From Sclerodactyla briareus (Eukaryota > Echinodermata > Holothuroidea > Dendrochirotida > Sclerodactylidae), in NCBI GenBank assembly GCA_026419785.1, contig JAODTK010005772.1:1-64000 (forward strand): 64,000 nt of DNA, given 5' to 3'. The notes beneath the pieces are model-generated. The model was not told the origin of the DNA. It made no database searches and saw only the letters and a program-made list of their open reading frames with translations. Positions 38,117 through 50,039 of this stretch are shown here, in pieces. The position numbers and the translations under genes were made by a program. Each line of letters starts with the position of its first letter. Position 1 is the first letter of the stretch.

Positions 38117-38222
38117 TAATGAGCAGTGATTAGTCCCATATCTCATTCCCCTGTAAACAGTGGAATATTCCCATGCCTCACCCCCTGCAGCCAGTGGTAT
38201 AATCCCCTATCTCATCTATAGA
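38117..38222 (+). repeat. 35-bp minisatellite, right part
   Basis: Three more units of the same 35-bp repeat, including TTAGTCCCATATCTCATTCC, resume after the insertion. Confidence 0.8.
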
Positions 38223-39335
38223 TGGCAACGGTTTGAGTGATAAAATAGGCAACATAAAGGATTTGTGTTTGTTTTGGCATTATCTGGAAAAGCAAGTATT
38301 ACATTACCTCCCCTAACCCACAGAACCATAACTGCATAACCCTTCAGTAAAGAAGGCAGTTAAGCAATGAACTTCTCATTTAGAGGGTGCTAGTTAACAA
38401 TGGACTTCAAAAGACACAGCCCTTAAAGGCCCACAGTCTGACTCTAGCATTGTATCATCCAAGCATTTCAAAATCTCTAAGAACATAGACTTTCAGGGCC
38501 ACTTCAAGAATGGCACATTCACTGAACCCATACAGGAATGGTAGTTCTTGTTCTTTGGTATGTTCTTTTTTCCTCAAACACAGCAAGAGTTATACACACA
38601 GCAAGGTTTTAATTACTTCTATGCTAGACTATAAGAGGAAACATGCACTATAGAGACATTACCAATATGGGGGTGCTCTTCATTTCTGTGGCAAAGGTTC
38701 TCAGCAAAGCTGACTGATTGAGGCTGTACACACTACAGCCCTATTCTGTTCTCGCAGTGGGAAGCACAAGGTGTTAGAATCTACGAGTTATGAGCATTAC
38801 TGACGACTCCAAAACCAAATGTGACCTGTTCAAAACCTAAATTAATGGCCATTACGGCATTGCCAATATTTGAACATTTTCCTAGTCATATAACACATTT
38901 GCTAAGGACTATGTACAATTGACCCTGTGGGGAAAGGGAGTGTGTCCTCGCCATATAATGAAGCCTATTGAACTCCCCCCCCCCCCTCCCCTGCTAATAT
39001 TTTCACCAATATTTCTCACACAGTGGGTCCACTATGGAAGAACAAGAAATATTTTTTAATGGTTACATGCCTCTGATTTTGACAGAACTAAGTCACACAT
39101 GTTTACAAGCCAGGTTTTCAATCACATACATTAATAGTGTATACTGGTTTCAATCAGCAGTCCTAATCAGGCAGGAACCTTGACTTGTTTAAATTTGCTA
39201 ATAGGCAAGAAACTTCCAATAAATGGTTAATTAATACAAAACTTCCCCGGGGATTCCCTGATATGGGAGGATCCTCCCTGACATGTCCTTGTTAGTATTG
39301 TTGTAGGTAATTCAAAGTCACTTTTAGACAGGAAA
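38223..39335. other. Intergenic sequence, nothing recognised
   Basis: No long frames or shared repeats. A C run occurs at about 38976-38990. Confidence 0.4.
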
Positions 39336-39930
39336 AAATAATAATAATAATAAATTCCATTTATATAGCGCTTATTACAAATTTTTTCTAAGCACTTTAC
39401 AAACCGAGCCTGCTATACAATTACAATGGACAAAATGAACTTTCAGCTGTCCTCTAAAAATGTCAAACAGATTCAGATTCACGGATGTGAATCGGAAGCT
39501 CGTTCAAGAGGGCTGGAGCCGCGCGAGAATGCGCTAACACCATAGCTGTCCTAGTTAATGGCCCACAGCCAACTGTCGTTGGGATGGGCAGAGGAACGTC
39601 GATTAACATAAGTTAACCCTACGAACAGGTGAAATGAGATCGCTAATGTAACAAGGAGCCAGATCATTGATAGCTTTATAATGAGGAGAATGATCTTTGA
39701 ACTGAAATACACTGGGGGATGGGCAAACCACTGGCGCGCCCAAAGAACAGGGGTGATATGATCAGACTTTTTATTGAGAGATCCAAGGCGTGCCACAGCA
39801 TTTTGTATTCTCGGGAGAAAAACTTCTTGTGACTTTATGTTGATATGGTCAATATTTTGTGACCAATTTCTTGTCACAAAGCGGAAAAGCATCAATGCGA
39901 TCAGGTCAAGGTTTTTGGGAGTTTTTTCTG
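39336..39930 (-). mobile_element. CR1/L2-like LINE 3' end with (ATT)n tail
   Basis: Minus-strand frame 39895-39551 reads IQNAVARLGSLNKKSDHITP and VLWARQWFAHPPVYFSSKII, followed by LLIIK. It lines up with the conserved post-RT segment of CR1/L2-type and related non-LTR elements (RIQNAAARL ... DHITPVL ... LHWLPV ... RI-FKILLL). After a frame change the downstream part continues with an LP-I-R-type segment. The 3' end is ATAAGCGCTATATAAATGG followed by an ATT microsatellite (AAT at 39339-39353 on the plus strand), the usual tail of such elements. It is 5'-truncated and broken by at least one frameshift. Confidence 0.7.
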
Positions 39931-41600
39931 CAGGACTATGGTGCTTAGTCTCCGCTAGTCCCTAACCTGAAGCATTACACTTATTACTCCATCGACTTTA
40001 GACAAAAACTTACTTATCTTTTCATACATGTGCGAGTTCCAAGAATCAATGTTGTAATAAAAATGTGCTTACTTGAATGCTTGCATTCACGCAGTGATGT
40101 CTGATGGAATGGATGCGATATATGCACATGATTCCATGAGTGGCGTGTACTACTCACTACTTGAGACCAATATACTTTTTTGGACAAACTTATGTTGTAC
40201 CTACATTTTATAACTGCACTAGCAGTGTCCTAGCCTATGTGTCTTCCTCCATGTCGGACATATTCTTTTTCACCCCAAGGTGACCACTTGGCAGTCCTAT
40301 GTCAACAGCAAATGGATTTAGTGACAGCGCTATTCGATTTTCCTTTTTCTGTACTTCATTAGCTTCTTCGCAGGCGGCCAGCAGCATCGTCGGAACAAAG
40401 GAGAGGGAAGCGGCCTATTTTGCTGAGACCAGTGTCCTCTAAATGCACACACCTATATTCTGGCAAATTAGAGCCTGGTGAGACAATGACAGAAAATTAA
40501 CTTGAATTGTATTACAAAACAATGGAAGAAATCTTCTGAATCTCTCTTCTTCAACCATTTGGCACATGACAAGCGAATAAGACTGCTTTCTACGAACCTT
40601 GTGAACAGTGTATAATTTTACATGTAGTCTTACTATTAACACACAGTTATGAAAACAAGAAGCAGTGACAGTTGTGATTCAGATTTCAACAATAACATTG
40701 AAACAGAGAACCAGGGTTGGAAGCTTGTAAATATTTCATTAATTTAGAGGAAATCATGAAACAGCTGGTGTGTAATTCAACATGTGACTGAATACTAATC
40801 ACAGTTTCTGCAATATTTTGAGAGTGAAATAGTACATATTGCACACTGAGATTCTGGGGTTAAGAGTGCCAAATAATACAGAATGGCATATAAAGATGAT
40901 ATTCATAAAAAGTATTTTAGAAGGTAATAACCACTGGGAAATTATCTGTGAATGACCTCCAAACTGATTGTCACAGCAGTGATTAGTATATCAAAGTAAT
41001 CACCAACAACAATTCATCTGCTCATTTACTCCCCTATCTATTGGAAACACCCACCCACTCTTCTTTCTGTTTTTTTATATGTTAAGGTGGAAGCATCATT
41101 CAGTTTCCCCCTAATCCACTGGCAGTACACCTGCCCTCACCAGCTCAGCATTATTGAGGATAGGTTGGGCTCACTCAATACTGTATATCAGCTTTGGCTA
41201 TTGGCACGTGAAGTTATTCTTCAATGCTGCCCTCTACTAAAGACAAGGAGTTGATGCTAACTTTGGACAGGTGGGAGGTATTTGATTTAGTTAGATGTTG
41301 TTTTTAATGGCAAGAGAGTGGCTAAGCAGCCTCACATTCACAGCTCCCTAAATGCACATTACCCCATTTCTTATTCTTCTCATCAGTTATTTATTTCCAC
41401 TGAAATGCATCACCAGCAACCCTCACCTTTTCCCAACTATAGCATGTACAAAACTGTCTGCCTTTAGACTACACACTAAATGCTGCATTTTCATAACCTC
41501 ATAACAGAAAGGAAAACCTAGCTGATTTTCATTCACTTACAAATAAATGAGATAACTCAATATTTAGTCAATGATTTTGATACAGCGGATTCCGAGGCTT
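39931..41600. other. Intergenic sequence, nothing recognised
   Basis: AT-rich, with no supported features. Confidence 0.4.
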
Positions 41601-42140
41601 AAACTAGAGCACCAATGGTGCTGTAGCTCAAACCGCACAAATGTACTGAGACAAATGTACAATTATGTGATTAAAGGCTCAACATTATCAGGCCAAAAAA
41701 GGCAATTTCAAACAATGGCCTATTGTGCCCCTTTGACCTTGATTTTCATAGGGCCAAAAATGTCGTAGCAGTCAATAACCATAGTTACTCAGTTAGGTCA
41801 ACATCCATCACAAGATCACCGTTGGATACCAAGAGGTACATACACGCGGATGGTGTTCACACGAGTGCTTATGGATTTAGACCTGGGTGATCATAAGTTA
41901 TATTTAGAGAGACCTTGGGTGATTTTGGATGAATATCCAGAACCCTCATTTTACATACTACTATGACCAATTGAGAGAAAAAATGGCATTTCACACAGCG
42001 GCCTATTATTGTACCCTTTAAATGACCTTCATATGGTCAAAAATGTCCCAGTTCAGTGTGGAATGTTTGTGTACGATTTCAATTTGAAAAATATTTGAAA
42101 TGACTACTAGATGAATACCCTACATATTTTCCAATTGGTC
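41601..42140 (+). repeat. Family C interspersed repeat, copy 2
   Basis: It starts with AAACTAGAGCACC and a perfect hairpin, AGCACC (41608-41613) and GGTGCT (41617-41622), then GTAGCTCAAACCGC, matching 4365-4395. The first core shares CAATTTCAAACAATGGCC and TTTGACCTTGATTTTCA with copy 1. A second core near 42,000 has AATGACCTTCATATGGTC. The similarity between copies gives a real repeat family with a defined left end. Confidence 0.6.
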
Positions 42141-42648
42141 ATATGTTAATACTGACCAAAATGATCATTCAATTTATACTGAGAAGAATAGGTCGCTTGA
42201 CAGAAGCCACATGGCTGGGGTCAGGTAAAAAAAAAAAAAAGTTGGAATGACTGGCAATGTAGCTTGTCTCTGTAACGTGTTGCAAATGGCCATCACAAAA
42301 TCTGGCAAAATGACCAATAGACTAATAGTGACTACCTGCAAATAAAATGTGTCATGCTTGGAACAAAAATAGGCAAAGGAGGTGCACCCTCACATGCAGG
42401 GATGTGTTCAATTTTTGAATGGTTCAGATCACCACAGGCTGCCACAGGTAGTTTACAATCCCATGGCCCAGCCCACTGCCAGAACCTGTAGGTCCATTGG
42501 CTACTGACCAAGAACTACCAGACCTAATGCCACCTATCAAAACCAGTAACCTCTGGAAAACCCCCATTCCAATGCACTGATGCATGAACCACATACCCTT
42601 TTATATGTACTCAATTGATAATACAAACTTCCCTGGCTCACTAGAGGT
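42141..42648. other. Intergenic sequence, nothing recognised
   Basis: An A run at about 42227-42240; otherwise unassigned. Confidence 0.4.
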
Positions 42649-42743
42649 GTGTTTACACTCAACCCCGCGCTCGGGGTTCAACCCCGCGCTCGGAGTTCAC
42701 TCGGGGTAAAATGTGTGTGTAAACGCTCCTTCAACCCCGTGTT

Positions 42744-42830
42744 TGAACCCCGTGTCAACCCCGGGTCAACCCCGGGTCAACCCCGGGTCAACCCCGGGTC
42801 AACCCCGGGTCAACCCCGTGTCAACCCCGA
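42744..42830 (+). repeat. 11-bp tandem repeat TCAACCCCGGG
   Basis: Eight consecutive 11-bp steps: one TGAACCCCGTG, five perfect TCAACCCCGGG (42755-42809), one TCAACCCCGTG and one partial. Each central unit boundary gives the palindrome ACCCCGGGT. The repeats share AACCCCG with the terminal inverted repeats, so they may be subterminal protein-binding sites. Confidence 0.85.
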
Positions 42831-43681
42831 TAGACTAGAGTTGAACCCCGAGCGCGAGGTTCAACTTTGTAGTGTAAACGCAACGCGGGGTTGACACAGG
42901 GTTTTGTCGAATCTCGACCTTGCTTCCGCAGCATCTCTGCGAACATACACACTGTTTTGTTTGTACCGACTGGACTAGACTATTAATAACAAACTGCTGT
43001 ATACTGTGTGGGTATTTCGCTATATCGTATTGTACCTACTACGTACGTGCATTGAAAGATGCATATTTCGCTATCGTCGCATCGCATTGTTACATGTTTT
43101 GGTATAGTTAATTCTTAGTTTATTCATCTGTCTAGAGAATTTTGTAGTGGAAATCTACATTTACTCTTAGTTAATTATTTGTTGATTATTTATTGATTTT
43201 GCTGTGAAATTTTCGTAAATAACCTTTCGCCTGAACTTTGTTTGCGAGTCTCTGTACAGTGTTCCCATACTAGTGCACTGGTCCGACGCGCGGCCTAATA
43301 CATATGTGTCACACGGTCGTGTTGATTTAGGGTTGTTGCCACAATCAGCAATGTTATGAACAGTTGGGCCATTCAACGTTGAAAACGCAGCAGACGGCGA
43401 AGCCTAACCGGCCTCGTTGGTTACAAAAACGATCCTTCTCCTTAAGATACTCGATCCCACGGCCCAGATATTATTCGCCTTGGTGCATGGTCGTAAAAAA
43501 TACCATATACGACACAAGACGGGAAGCATCTTCCCCCGTTATGTGGCCATTGTGATGAATGTGCTATTTGTGTACCGGAGCCTACAAGTACACTGGGTCT
43601 ACTACCTACAGCCTTGTGCTACCCTCGCAGGTCCACAGTGCAGATAGCTTTCACTGCAATTTACCGTCGCTGCGCTTTGCC

Positions 43682-44009
43682 TGTTAACAGTGACTTCATC
43701 TCTCTCCTCTTCTACAGGAACACTTGTGGGGTTTAGTCGTTAGCGGAAATTAGCGTTTAAGAGTGAGAAAACTATTTAGAGAATTTAAAGCGACACATGG
43801 AGTGGTATTATCGCGGAAACGGTTGTTTTATTTTTAAAGCGTTACAGAGGTGTTGAACAATCTTTATTACCGGAGGGTCTTTGGGTCTACCTGGAACTGA
43901 GGGTACCAAAGAGTCTATTGAGTCCTCAACGACCCTACAGAATCATTCTATATAACTTTAACTGTAGTACTCCAACGACCCTACAGGTATATTCTATATA
44001 ATTTAACTA
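43682..44009 (+). repeat. 5' LTR of the copia element
   Basis: It begins TGTTAACAGTGACTTC and ends about TTTAACTA, so the ends form the short inverted repeat TGTTAA/TTAAC(A). It matches 50927-51200 along its length with scattered indels. Its last ~54 bp are a tandem duplication (CAACGACCCTACAG occurs twice, ending near 43941 and 43986) that the 3' LTR lacks, which accounts for the length difference (328 against 274 bp). Confidence 0.8.
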
Positions 44010-44020
44010 TGGTAGCAGAG
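44010..44020 (+). other. Primer-binding site, initiator tRNA-Met type
   Basis: TGGTAGCAGAG directly follows the 5' LTR and is complementary to the 3' end of animal initiator tRNA-Met. The match then breaks down after 11 bases. Confidence 0.7.
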
Positions 44021-44249
44021 CGAGGTTTTAAAGGGTTTTTGTTTAAAAGAAGAAATTTCCAGAGAGTGATAGAGAGCATCAGAGGCTAGATACAAAACCC
44101 CACAAGCCTTTCCGTGAACGGAAAACCCCGATTCCAGGTGGGGGAAGAAGTCAAGCGTGGAGGTGGTTGACCGAGACTGAAGCAGAACAACATGTCTAAG
44201 CCATGTGCCCTGTCTCTCCTGAGAAGGGCCAAATCCATAAGAGAAAGGT

Positions 44250-44990
44250 TTCAATGAAGTGATCTAGAGGAGCTGAAGAAGGATACGGGGATGTTGCCAC
44301 ACTGATTAAAAAATTTAGGATGGTTTATGTTTGTAACCGAAAGATTGAGTTATCTGCTTGTTACCAGGCAGACACCATCTTTGACCGCTACAAACGACCA
44401 GCAGAACACACTATGGAGGAAATTTGTTTGATGGAGTTCGAAAAATTTGTACACAAGGACAAGAAGAAAGAAACACAAGGATGGAGTTACCTCAAGCCAG
44501 TGCTTGCTTTCAAGTCCTAGAAATGCTCAACGGGAACACAAAAGATCGTCAAATAGTGCTCACAGCTGTGGACTATAAGGAACCGGCAAGATGTTCCAAC
44601 AGATGCAAAGCTCATTCAAAGAAATTTTGGGACAGCAGTCAATGCCTTCAATGAAGCGAGAGATGAGGTGACCGGAAGATGAACCAGTTCTTATGACAGA
44701 AGCCAGAAAGAAAAATCGTACTAACACAGGAAGAGGTGGTTTCAGAGGAAAGGGTAGAGGAAGAATATGGAAATGGGCAGGGGGGGGGGGGGGCAGACAG
44801 AGACAGACAGAGAGACCTAACAGTTTTGCAAGAGGCCGAGGCCGAGGAGGAAGGCGAGGCAGACAAGAAGGCCAGGGCACCACAATCATGACAAAGAGAC
44901 CAAAAGCCACTGGGCCCCTGATGGGCTACCCTTTAAAGGGCAGAAAGAAGTTGTGAATCGATCAGACATCTACTGAAAGATGCCCGACTC
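44250..44990 (+). pseudogene. copia gag remnant
   Basis: Frame 44320-44520 contains an LSACYQADTIFDRYKRPAEH-type segment followed by MEFEKFVHK, typical of copia gag. Around 44,700-44,880 a Gly/Arg-rich stretch follows (RGGFRGKGRGR, then RGRGRGGRRGR), an RNA-binding type of sequence, interrupted by a G run at 44780-44793. A nucleocapsid-type zinc knuckle would be expected near 44,945-44,985, but the usual cysteines cannot be read in one frame. Several frameshifts are present. Confidence 0.65.
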
Positions 44991-45049
44991 GTATGAAAAT
45001 ATGCAAAAGAGTGTGTACAAGACTGGAGAGTACAGAGGAGAAGCTGTGC

Positions 45050-45200
45050 TGCTTAACTGGGAACAAACAAGATGAAACGAAGAGTCGTATGAATTGACCC
45101 TTGGTTGCTGCTGTACTGGACAGGCTTGCAGTTCAACTGTGGCAGGAGAAGCCTGGATGACACCGGTACATGACAGTTGGGAGAAGATAATAAGAAGGCC
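45050..45200 (+). pseudogene. copia protease remnant
   Basis: Between about 45,085 and 45,160 the plus strand reads LTLGCCCTGQACSSTVAGEAW. This corresponds to the region around the catalytic Asp of copia aspartic proteases, where D-x-A/G-C-S-x-T-V is usual. The Asp itself is not readable in the sequence as given. Confidence 0.5.
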
Positions 45201-45589
45201 CAAGTTATCAGGAGCAAGAGTAGTAACACAATATTCAAGTTGGGTTCAGGTGGAAAGCGGTTAAAATCCACAGAGGGGAAAGGATATCCCATGTGAAAAT
45301 AGCTGGTGTGCAGTGTCACATTAATCAGATGTTGTGTCAAGGACCATCCATACGCTGGGGAAGCGTCCTGAAGAAAGCCAAAGTTAAACTTGATCTGGAG
45401 AATGACTGCGCAACATCTTTGGCAAAACAGTGGACCTTCAGTGGAATACTTCATCGGACCATTAGGGTATCCTTCTTATGGAGGACACCATGCCCAGTGG
45501 GTTGGACACTGTGAAGCGTTGATTATCAGAGGATGAGAAGAACACTGGAGAGATTTGGAAAGAGAAATTGAGAAGTTGCACAGCAGTTT

Positions 45590-46420
45590 GCTTCACCCCA
45601 CGGCTGAGAAGCTGAAAGACTTACGGAAAGATGCCAATGTCTGTGATGACGAAACTATGAAACAGTGACGAAGTCGTTCTAAGTGATGTTTGTAAGAAGT
45701 ACAAAGAGGACACCCCCAAGACCTGTAGTGGGTCTTCCCCTTGCGAAAGAATTCAATGAAGTGGGTTGGCATTGGATCTCAAAGGTGGAAGAATGGTCTG
45801 TACTTCCGCACATCACTGATGGGTTGCCACACGCTTCAGCGTCAGTAGCAGGGTAATTCAGCGAAGACTCCGGAAAATGATCATCGATAAGGTGCAGAGG
45901 CTAGGATGGGAGTGGTTATGGGAAGAGCCAAAGAAGTTTCCTACAGACAATGGGGGAGAATTTGCCAATGACAGGTTTCAGAGACTGGCTGAAAACCTAA
46001 GCATTGAGGTCTGGAAAACACATGGTAGAAGTCCCTGGCAGAATGGCTTATGTGAGAGGAATTCATGCCTGTTGTGGACAAACTGTTGTATAGAGATTCT
46101 GGAAGGATTACCCAAATCTGAACATAGAACTGGCACTTGTGGGCAGTGAATGCCAAGAATTCAGCCAGATGGTATCTGGGTAAAGCCCATATCAGTTGTG
46201 TTCGGGAAGGAATCCCAATACCATCTGTATCACTGATCAAGCCCCAGCCCTACATGGTACCACAGTGAGCGATACCTTCGCCCAAACATCCAATGCCCTA
46301 CCTGCCAGTCGTACGTCACGCCGTTCATTAAAGCAGAAGCTTATGAGAAGATCGAAGGGCTCTTATGAGACACAAAATCAGAAGTTCCGGAGAAATGTTC
46401 CAGTCTGGTGACAAGGGTAA
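45590..46420 (+). pseudogene. copia integrase remnant
   Basis: The N-terminal zinc-binding region is visible in pieces (about 45,590-45,700: HPTAEKLKDL-like, then SDVCKKYKEDTPK). The catalytic core is best preserved at 45,877-46,070: FPTDNGGEFANDRFQ carries the second acidic residue and SPWQNGLCERN the catalytic Glu. Downstream, VFGRNPN (near 46,199) and an AEAYEKIE-type segment (46,334-46,360) belong to the integrase C-terminal part. The reading frame changes several times. Confidence 0.75.
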
Positions 46421-46829
46421 TACTACAAGCGTGATGAACAGTACCGCGGAGAGGGTCCTGGAAAGTCCTGGGGCAGGAGATGGTAAAGTAGTAAGTAGTA
46501 TTTTCGACACGGGAGCTCTATGTGAGAAGAGTCCATCCGTGTCGATTAATGAAAGTGGGCGAGGATGTTCGAAAAGATAGCTGATTGCGACCAGAATCCA
46601 GGTTTGCCAGTGGTCAATGATGAATCTAAAAATGAAAGTCTGAAGAGTTCCCCTGGCAGCATCACCATTGTATGAATCAGAGGATGATGAACCACAAGTA
46701 CGATGAGGCCCCACAGAGCAACACAGATGACAATGCAGAGGGGCGTCACTGTGGTAGTCAAAATCAAATGATCAGAGCAATAAGATAGGTGTAACAAGGC
46801 TCTGCCAAGAGTGAAACAGAAGATCACCT

Positions 46830-47700
46830 ACCTTCCCACTGATATAGTGGATGGCCGACTGTGGAGTTATCCAAAGAATCGGAAAGGCAACAGGGAAATA
46901 TCGCAGTTGGTTCTATGTGAGAGATACAGATAGTGAGGATTTAGGGAGCTAGACTTCGAAAAGGATGGTCAGAATGGAAGCCGGTTGAAGATGGTGCGAG
47001 TACAACCAATGTGGAAGGCCAAGCCCGAATGAAGAGGGCCAAATGGTTTCATTCCCCTTCACAGGCACGGTGAACAGACATCAACGCAATACATGGAGAG
47101 CTATCGAACTGGAAGAGATTTGAAGTATATGAGGAGAGATTGAGGATGTGGTCAGCCAGCCATTTCAACTAGATGGGTGATCAACAGAGGAAAGAAAACG
47201 TGAATGGGAAGATGTCTGTGAAGGCCCGGCTTGTTGCTCGGGTTTGAAGAAAAAATGACGTAGTAACAGTAACCAAGCCCCCGACTCCACCCAATTGGTT
47301 CTAAAAGGGGATCTGAAGGTCTTTCGTGGCCTAACCTCCATCTAATTCTTAGGAGGGTGTCAATCCATTGATGTCAAGGCTGCGTTTTTGACAAGGCAAG
47401 AAACAGGTAGACCGAGAAATGTATTATGAGGCCACCGAAGGAGGCTGATGTTCCCAACAAGTTGGAAAGCTCAAGAAATGTGTGTATGGGCTAAAACGAT
47501 TGACCCAGGAACTGGTATTTCCGTGTTCGAGACGAACTTGCGAGACTCGGGGGTGTAACGGCTCAGAGGTTGACTGGCACTATTCTACTGGCAATCGTGG
47601 AGGGATCCTCAGTGGCATGCTCATAATTCAATGTTATGTTTTTTCCTCTGGTCTGGAACAGCGGATTTTCAGAGGGAATGTGACATTGTGACATTTTCAG
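46830..47700 (+). pseudogene. copia reverse transcriptase remnant
   Basis: The reverse transcriptase entry motif is seen as KARLVAR (about 47,220-47,241). SIDVKAAFL lies at 47,364-47,390, equivalent to the first catalytic Asp motif. KKCVYGLKR lies at 47,473-47,499, equivalent to the K-x-x-Y-G-L-K motif of copia. The second catalytic pair is expected near 47,625-47,650 but is scrambled by indels. The enzyme is inactive as given. Confidence 0.75.
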
Positions 47701-48084
47701 CGTACTTTCAAGATTAGGAAAGAAGCGGAGGAGCTTTCCGATACATTTGGCTGGCGATCACTCAGGTTTAAGATGCAATCACTAATCTCAGATCCTTTAA
47801 AATTCGATTCTATGGAAGAGATCCCAGTCCCAGCAGCGAGAGTGGCACATAAAGAATTTCCTGTGGCAAGCAGTAGGAAGTGACATAACACAACTCCGAG
47901 GGGCCCTTGGACAGTACGTGGGCATCCAACCAACTCAGACCAGCTGACGTTACGATGCCCTGGAGCTCACACATCTAGCAAAGAACCCCATGTTGAAGAT
48001 TTGCTTCAAGCGAACAAAGTGGTAAAGAGTTGAAGATGAACAAAACTCCATCCTTTTTCCTGACCTTGGCAAAAGACCACTGAG

Positions 48085-48169
48085 TTGACAGTTTACTGTG
48101 ATGCATCTTATGCAATCTCATCCCCAGATGGAGTACTAGTGCTGGGGGCACATTGGGTTGATTCTATCT
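48085..48169 (+). pseudogene. copia RNase H, N-terminal piece before the insertion
   Basis: TVYCDASYA (about 48,088-48,114) is the first catalytic Asp segment of copia RNase H, followed by SPDGVLVLGAHWVDS. The similarity stops at about 48,169, where a G/C-rich insertion begins. Confidence 0.7.
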
Positions 48170-50039
48170 GGGCCAGGGGCCGTCGCGAGCGGGGGGTGTG
48201 GGGGGGGTGTCTCACCCCCCAAAAAGGTCAAGCGACCTGCAGTTGGAATTTTTCGAATATCCAGTTGGAATTTCTGACAGATCGCCAGATTGTATATTTT
48301 ACACCGAGGTCCGCGGCCCAGTCAACTTTGTAAATTTCCAACTCAACCAAAAATCTTTCTTATTCATGTAAAAACGGTGAAATAACATTACAAAACGAAT
48401 TGTAATTGTTTACAGTAATGTGCAAAACTTTGCGCGCCATGATTCGCGGCATTACATTACTTCCTTCTTCTTTAACTTAAACACGCATTTTTACAACGAC
48501 CGCCGTGATTGTGGCTGTCGTATTTGTATGCCAATCAATTGTGTCAGTGTCTATGATAGAGATTAGGCAGTGATTAGATGTCTCGTACAACCAATACGGA
48601 AAAAGCCTGTAAAAAAATCTGCGAAGTGGACCCACAATCATTATTTTACATAGGCTAGTTGCATGTCGTAATTCTGCTGGATTGAAATACCACACAATTT
48701 TTTGGGTTGCTTGCGCAACCAAAATTCGCTTTGGACGCTCTGCGCCAACCATTGGGGCGCTGCCGCTTAGAGTATTCTTTCCTGCCCACTGAAAAATGTC
48801 GTCCGCCTCCCCTCGTGCCCCCAGGTGAAAGTCTGCGACGCAATGGCTGACTGGCAAAAATTTATGATAGAATGCCCGAAAACGCAGAAATGGGGCCGCA
48901 CGGTACGTAACTACACGTATGCCTATTTGGCGTCCGCTGTCGGTAAGAATTAACAAAACCAACCCCAAAAGAGGAGCCTTCTGACTGTCCCATGGATCTC
49001 ATACAATTTAGCAGCAAAAATCACAACATCCCCGATAGCACGTTCCTCATCTAAGGACGGGAAAATGCAAAAATTATTTCTGGACGATGTGAATGTATGA
49101 GTGTCATAATGCATCACATTGCATCTAAGGCTACCTGAAATGCAAAAATTCTCTAGATTGGGAGGAGGAGGGGGCATCGGCGTTCCTCTGAAAAGTTATC
49201 TCAATTTACTTAATCCTCGTTGCTGCCCTCGATTTGATTTGGCAGAGAAAAACACAGCACATCTAGGACCATGTAAAATGCACATTATTTCTGGAATGAA
49301 GTGAGCTTTTTGGAGTGCTGTATTGCACAAATTGCATCTTACGGTCACTGAAATGCAAAATTTTGCAAAGGGAGGGGGACACCCCCTCCCCTTAACCCCT
49401 TCCCCCAGATCCATTTCAAACTTACAGCATCGCCGCTCAGAAATAAAGCGTTCTGTCTTACGCCACTGATTGTTACTTAAGATTCGCACTGCTTCATGCG
49501 GTTGTGGCATCGTGAGCTTGTGGGCGACCAGTCCCCGGCCACTACCCTCCCCACTTCCAAATACCGAGAGTGCCACTAATGCCAGTCCTGAATGCCACTA
49601 TCAAGCACTTGTAATAAGAGTAGGCCTACAGTTATATGCGTTGTGTTACTTGTGTATCTTACTCTAGCTTTGATGCCCGAGTCGCCATCTTCCATACATT
49701 AGGTGGATGTCCACAGTCCATCCCCGAAAGCATTCTCATATGAGATGGCCTTTCAATTGCTCACTTCACTGACTCCATAGCTTGAACTCTCGGTCTCGAT
49801 TTATACATTTTCACACAAAGTTGACCAAAACCTCTTAAAAAAACAAAAATAAAAAGGCCGGGAGCCCCGCCCCGATGACAAAAATGGAAACGCAAAAATG
49901 CACCTTTCAGTATACGGGGGTGGGGTGAGTGAAAAATTAATCTAGCCAGTTTGGAATTGTTTTACTTCTTCCCCCCCCCTAACATATGACCTTAGCTACG
50001 TCCCTGTAAAAAAAAAAATCTGGGAGGACAACGTGGTTT
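48170..50039. mobile_element. Unidentified insertion inside the copia RNase H
   Basis: Foreign sequence between the RNase H halves. It starts with a G-rich patch (48,190-48,225), then AT-rich DNA. It includes two tandem units about 213 bp apart (ATGCAAAAATTATTTCTGGA at 49,063 and ATGCACATTATTTCTGGAAT at 49,276). Each leads to TTGCATCT(A/T)A, then CTGAAATGCAAAA, then a GGGAGG-rich end. A 163-codon minus-strand open frame (48968-48477) has no recognised domain. Together with the adjacent SINE it may be one polyA-tailed retroposon or two nested insertions. Confidence 0.45.

Noticed and set aside
44560..44910. Proline-rich 116-codon minus-strand frame
   Set aside because: It is the antisense shadow of the Gly/Arg-rich copia gag segment.
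48477..48968. 163-codon minus-strand frame
   Set aside because: No domain recognised and located in an unidentified insertion inside copia. Described there but not called a gene.
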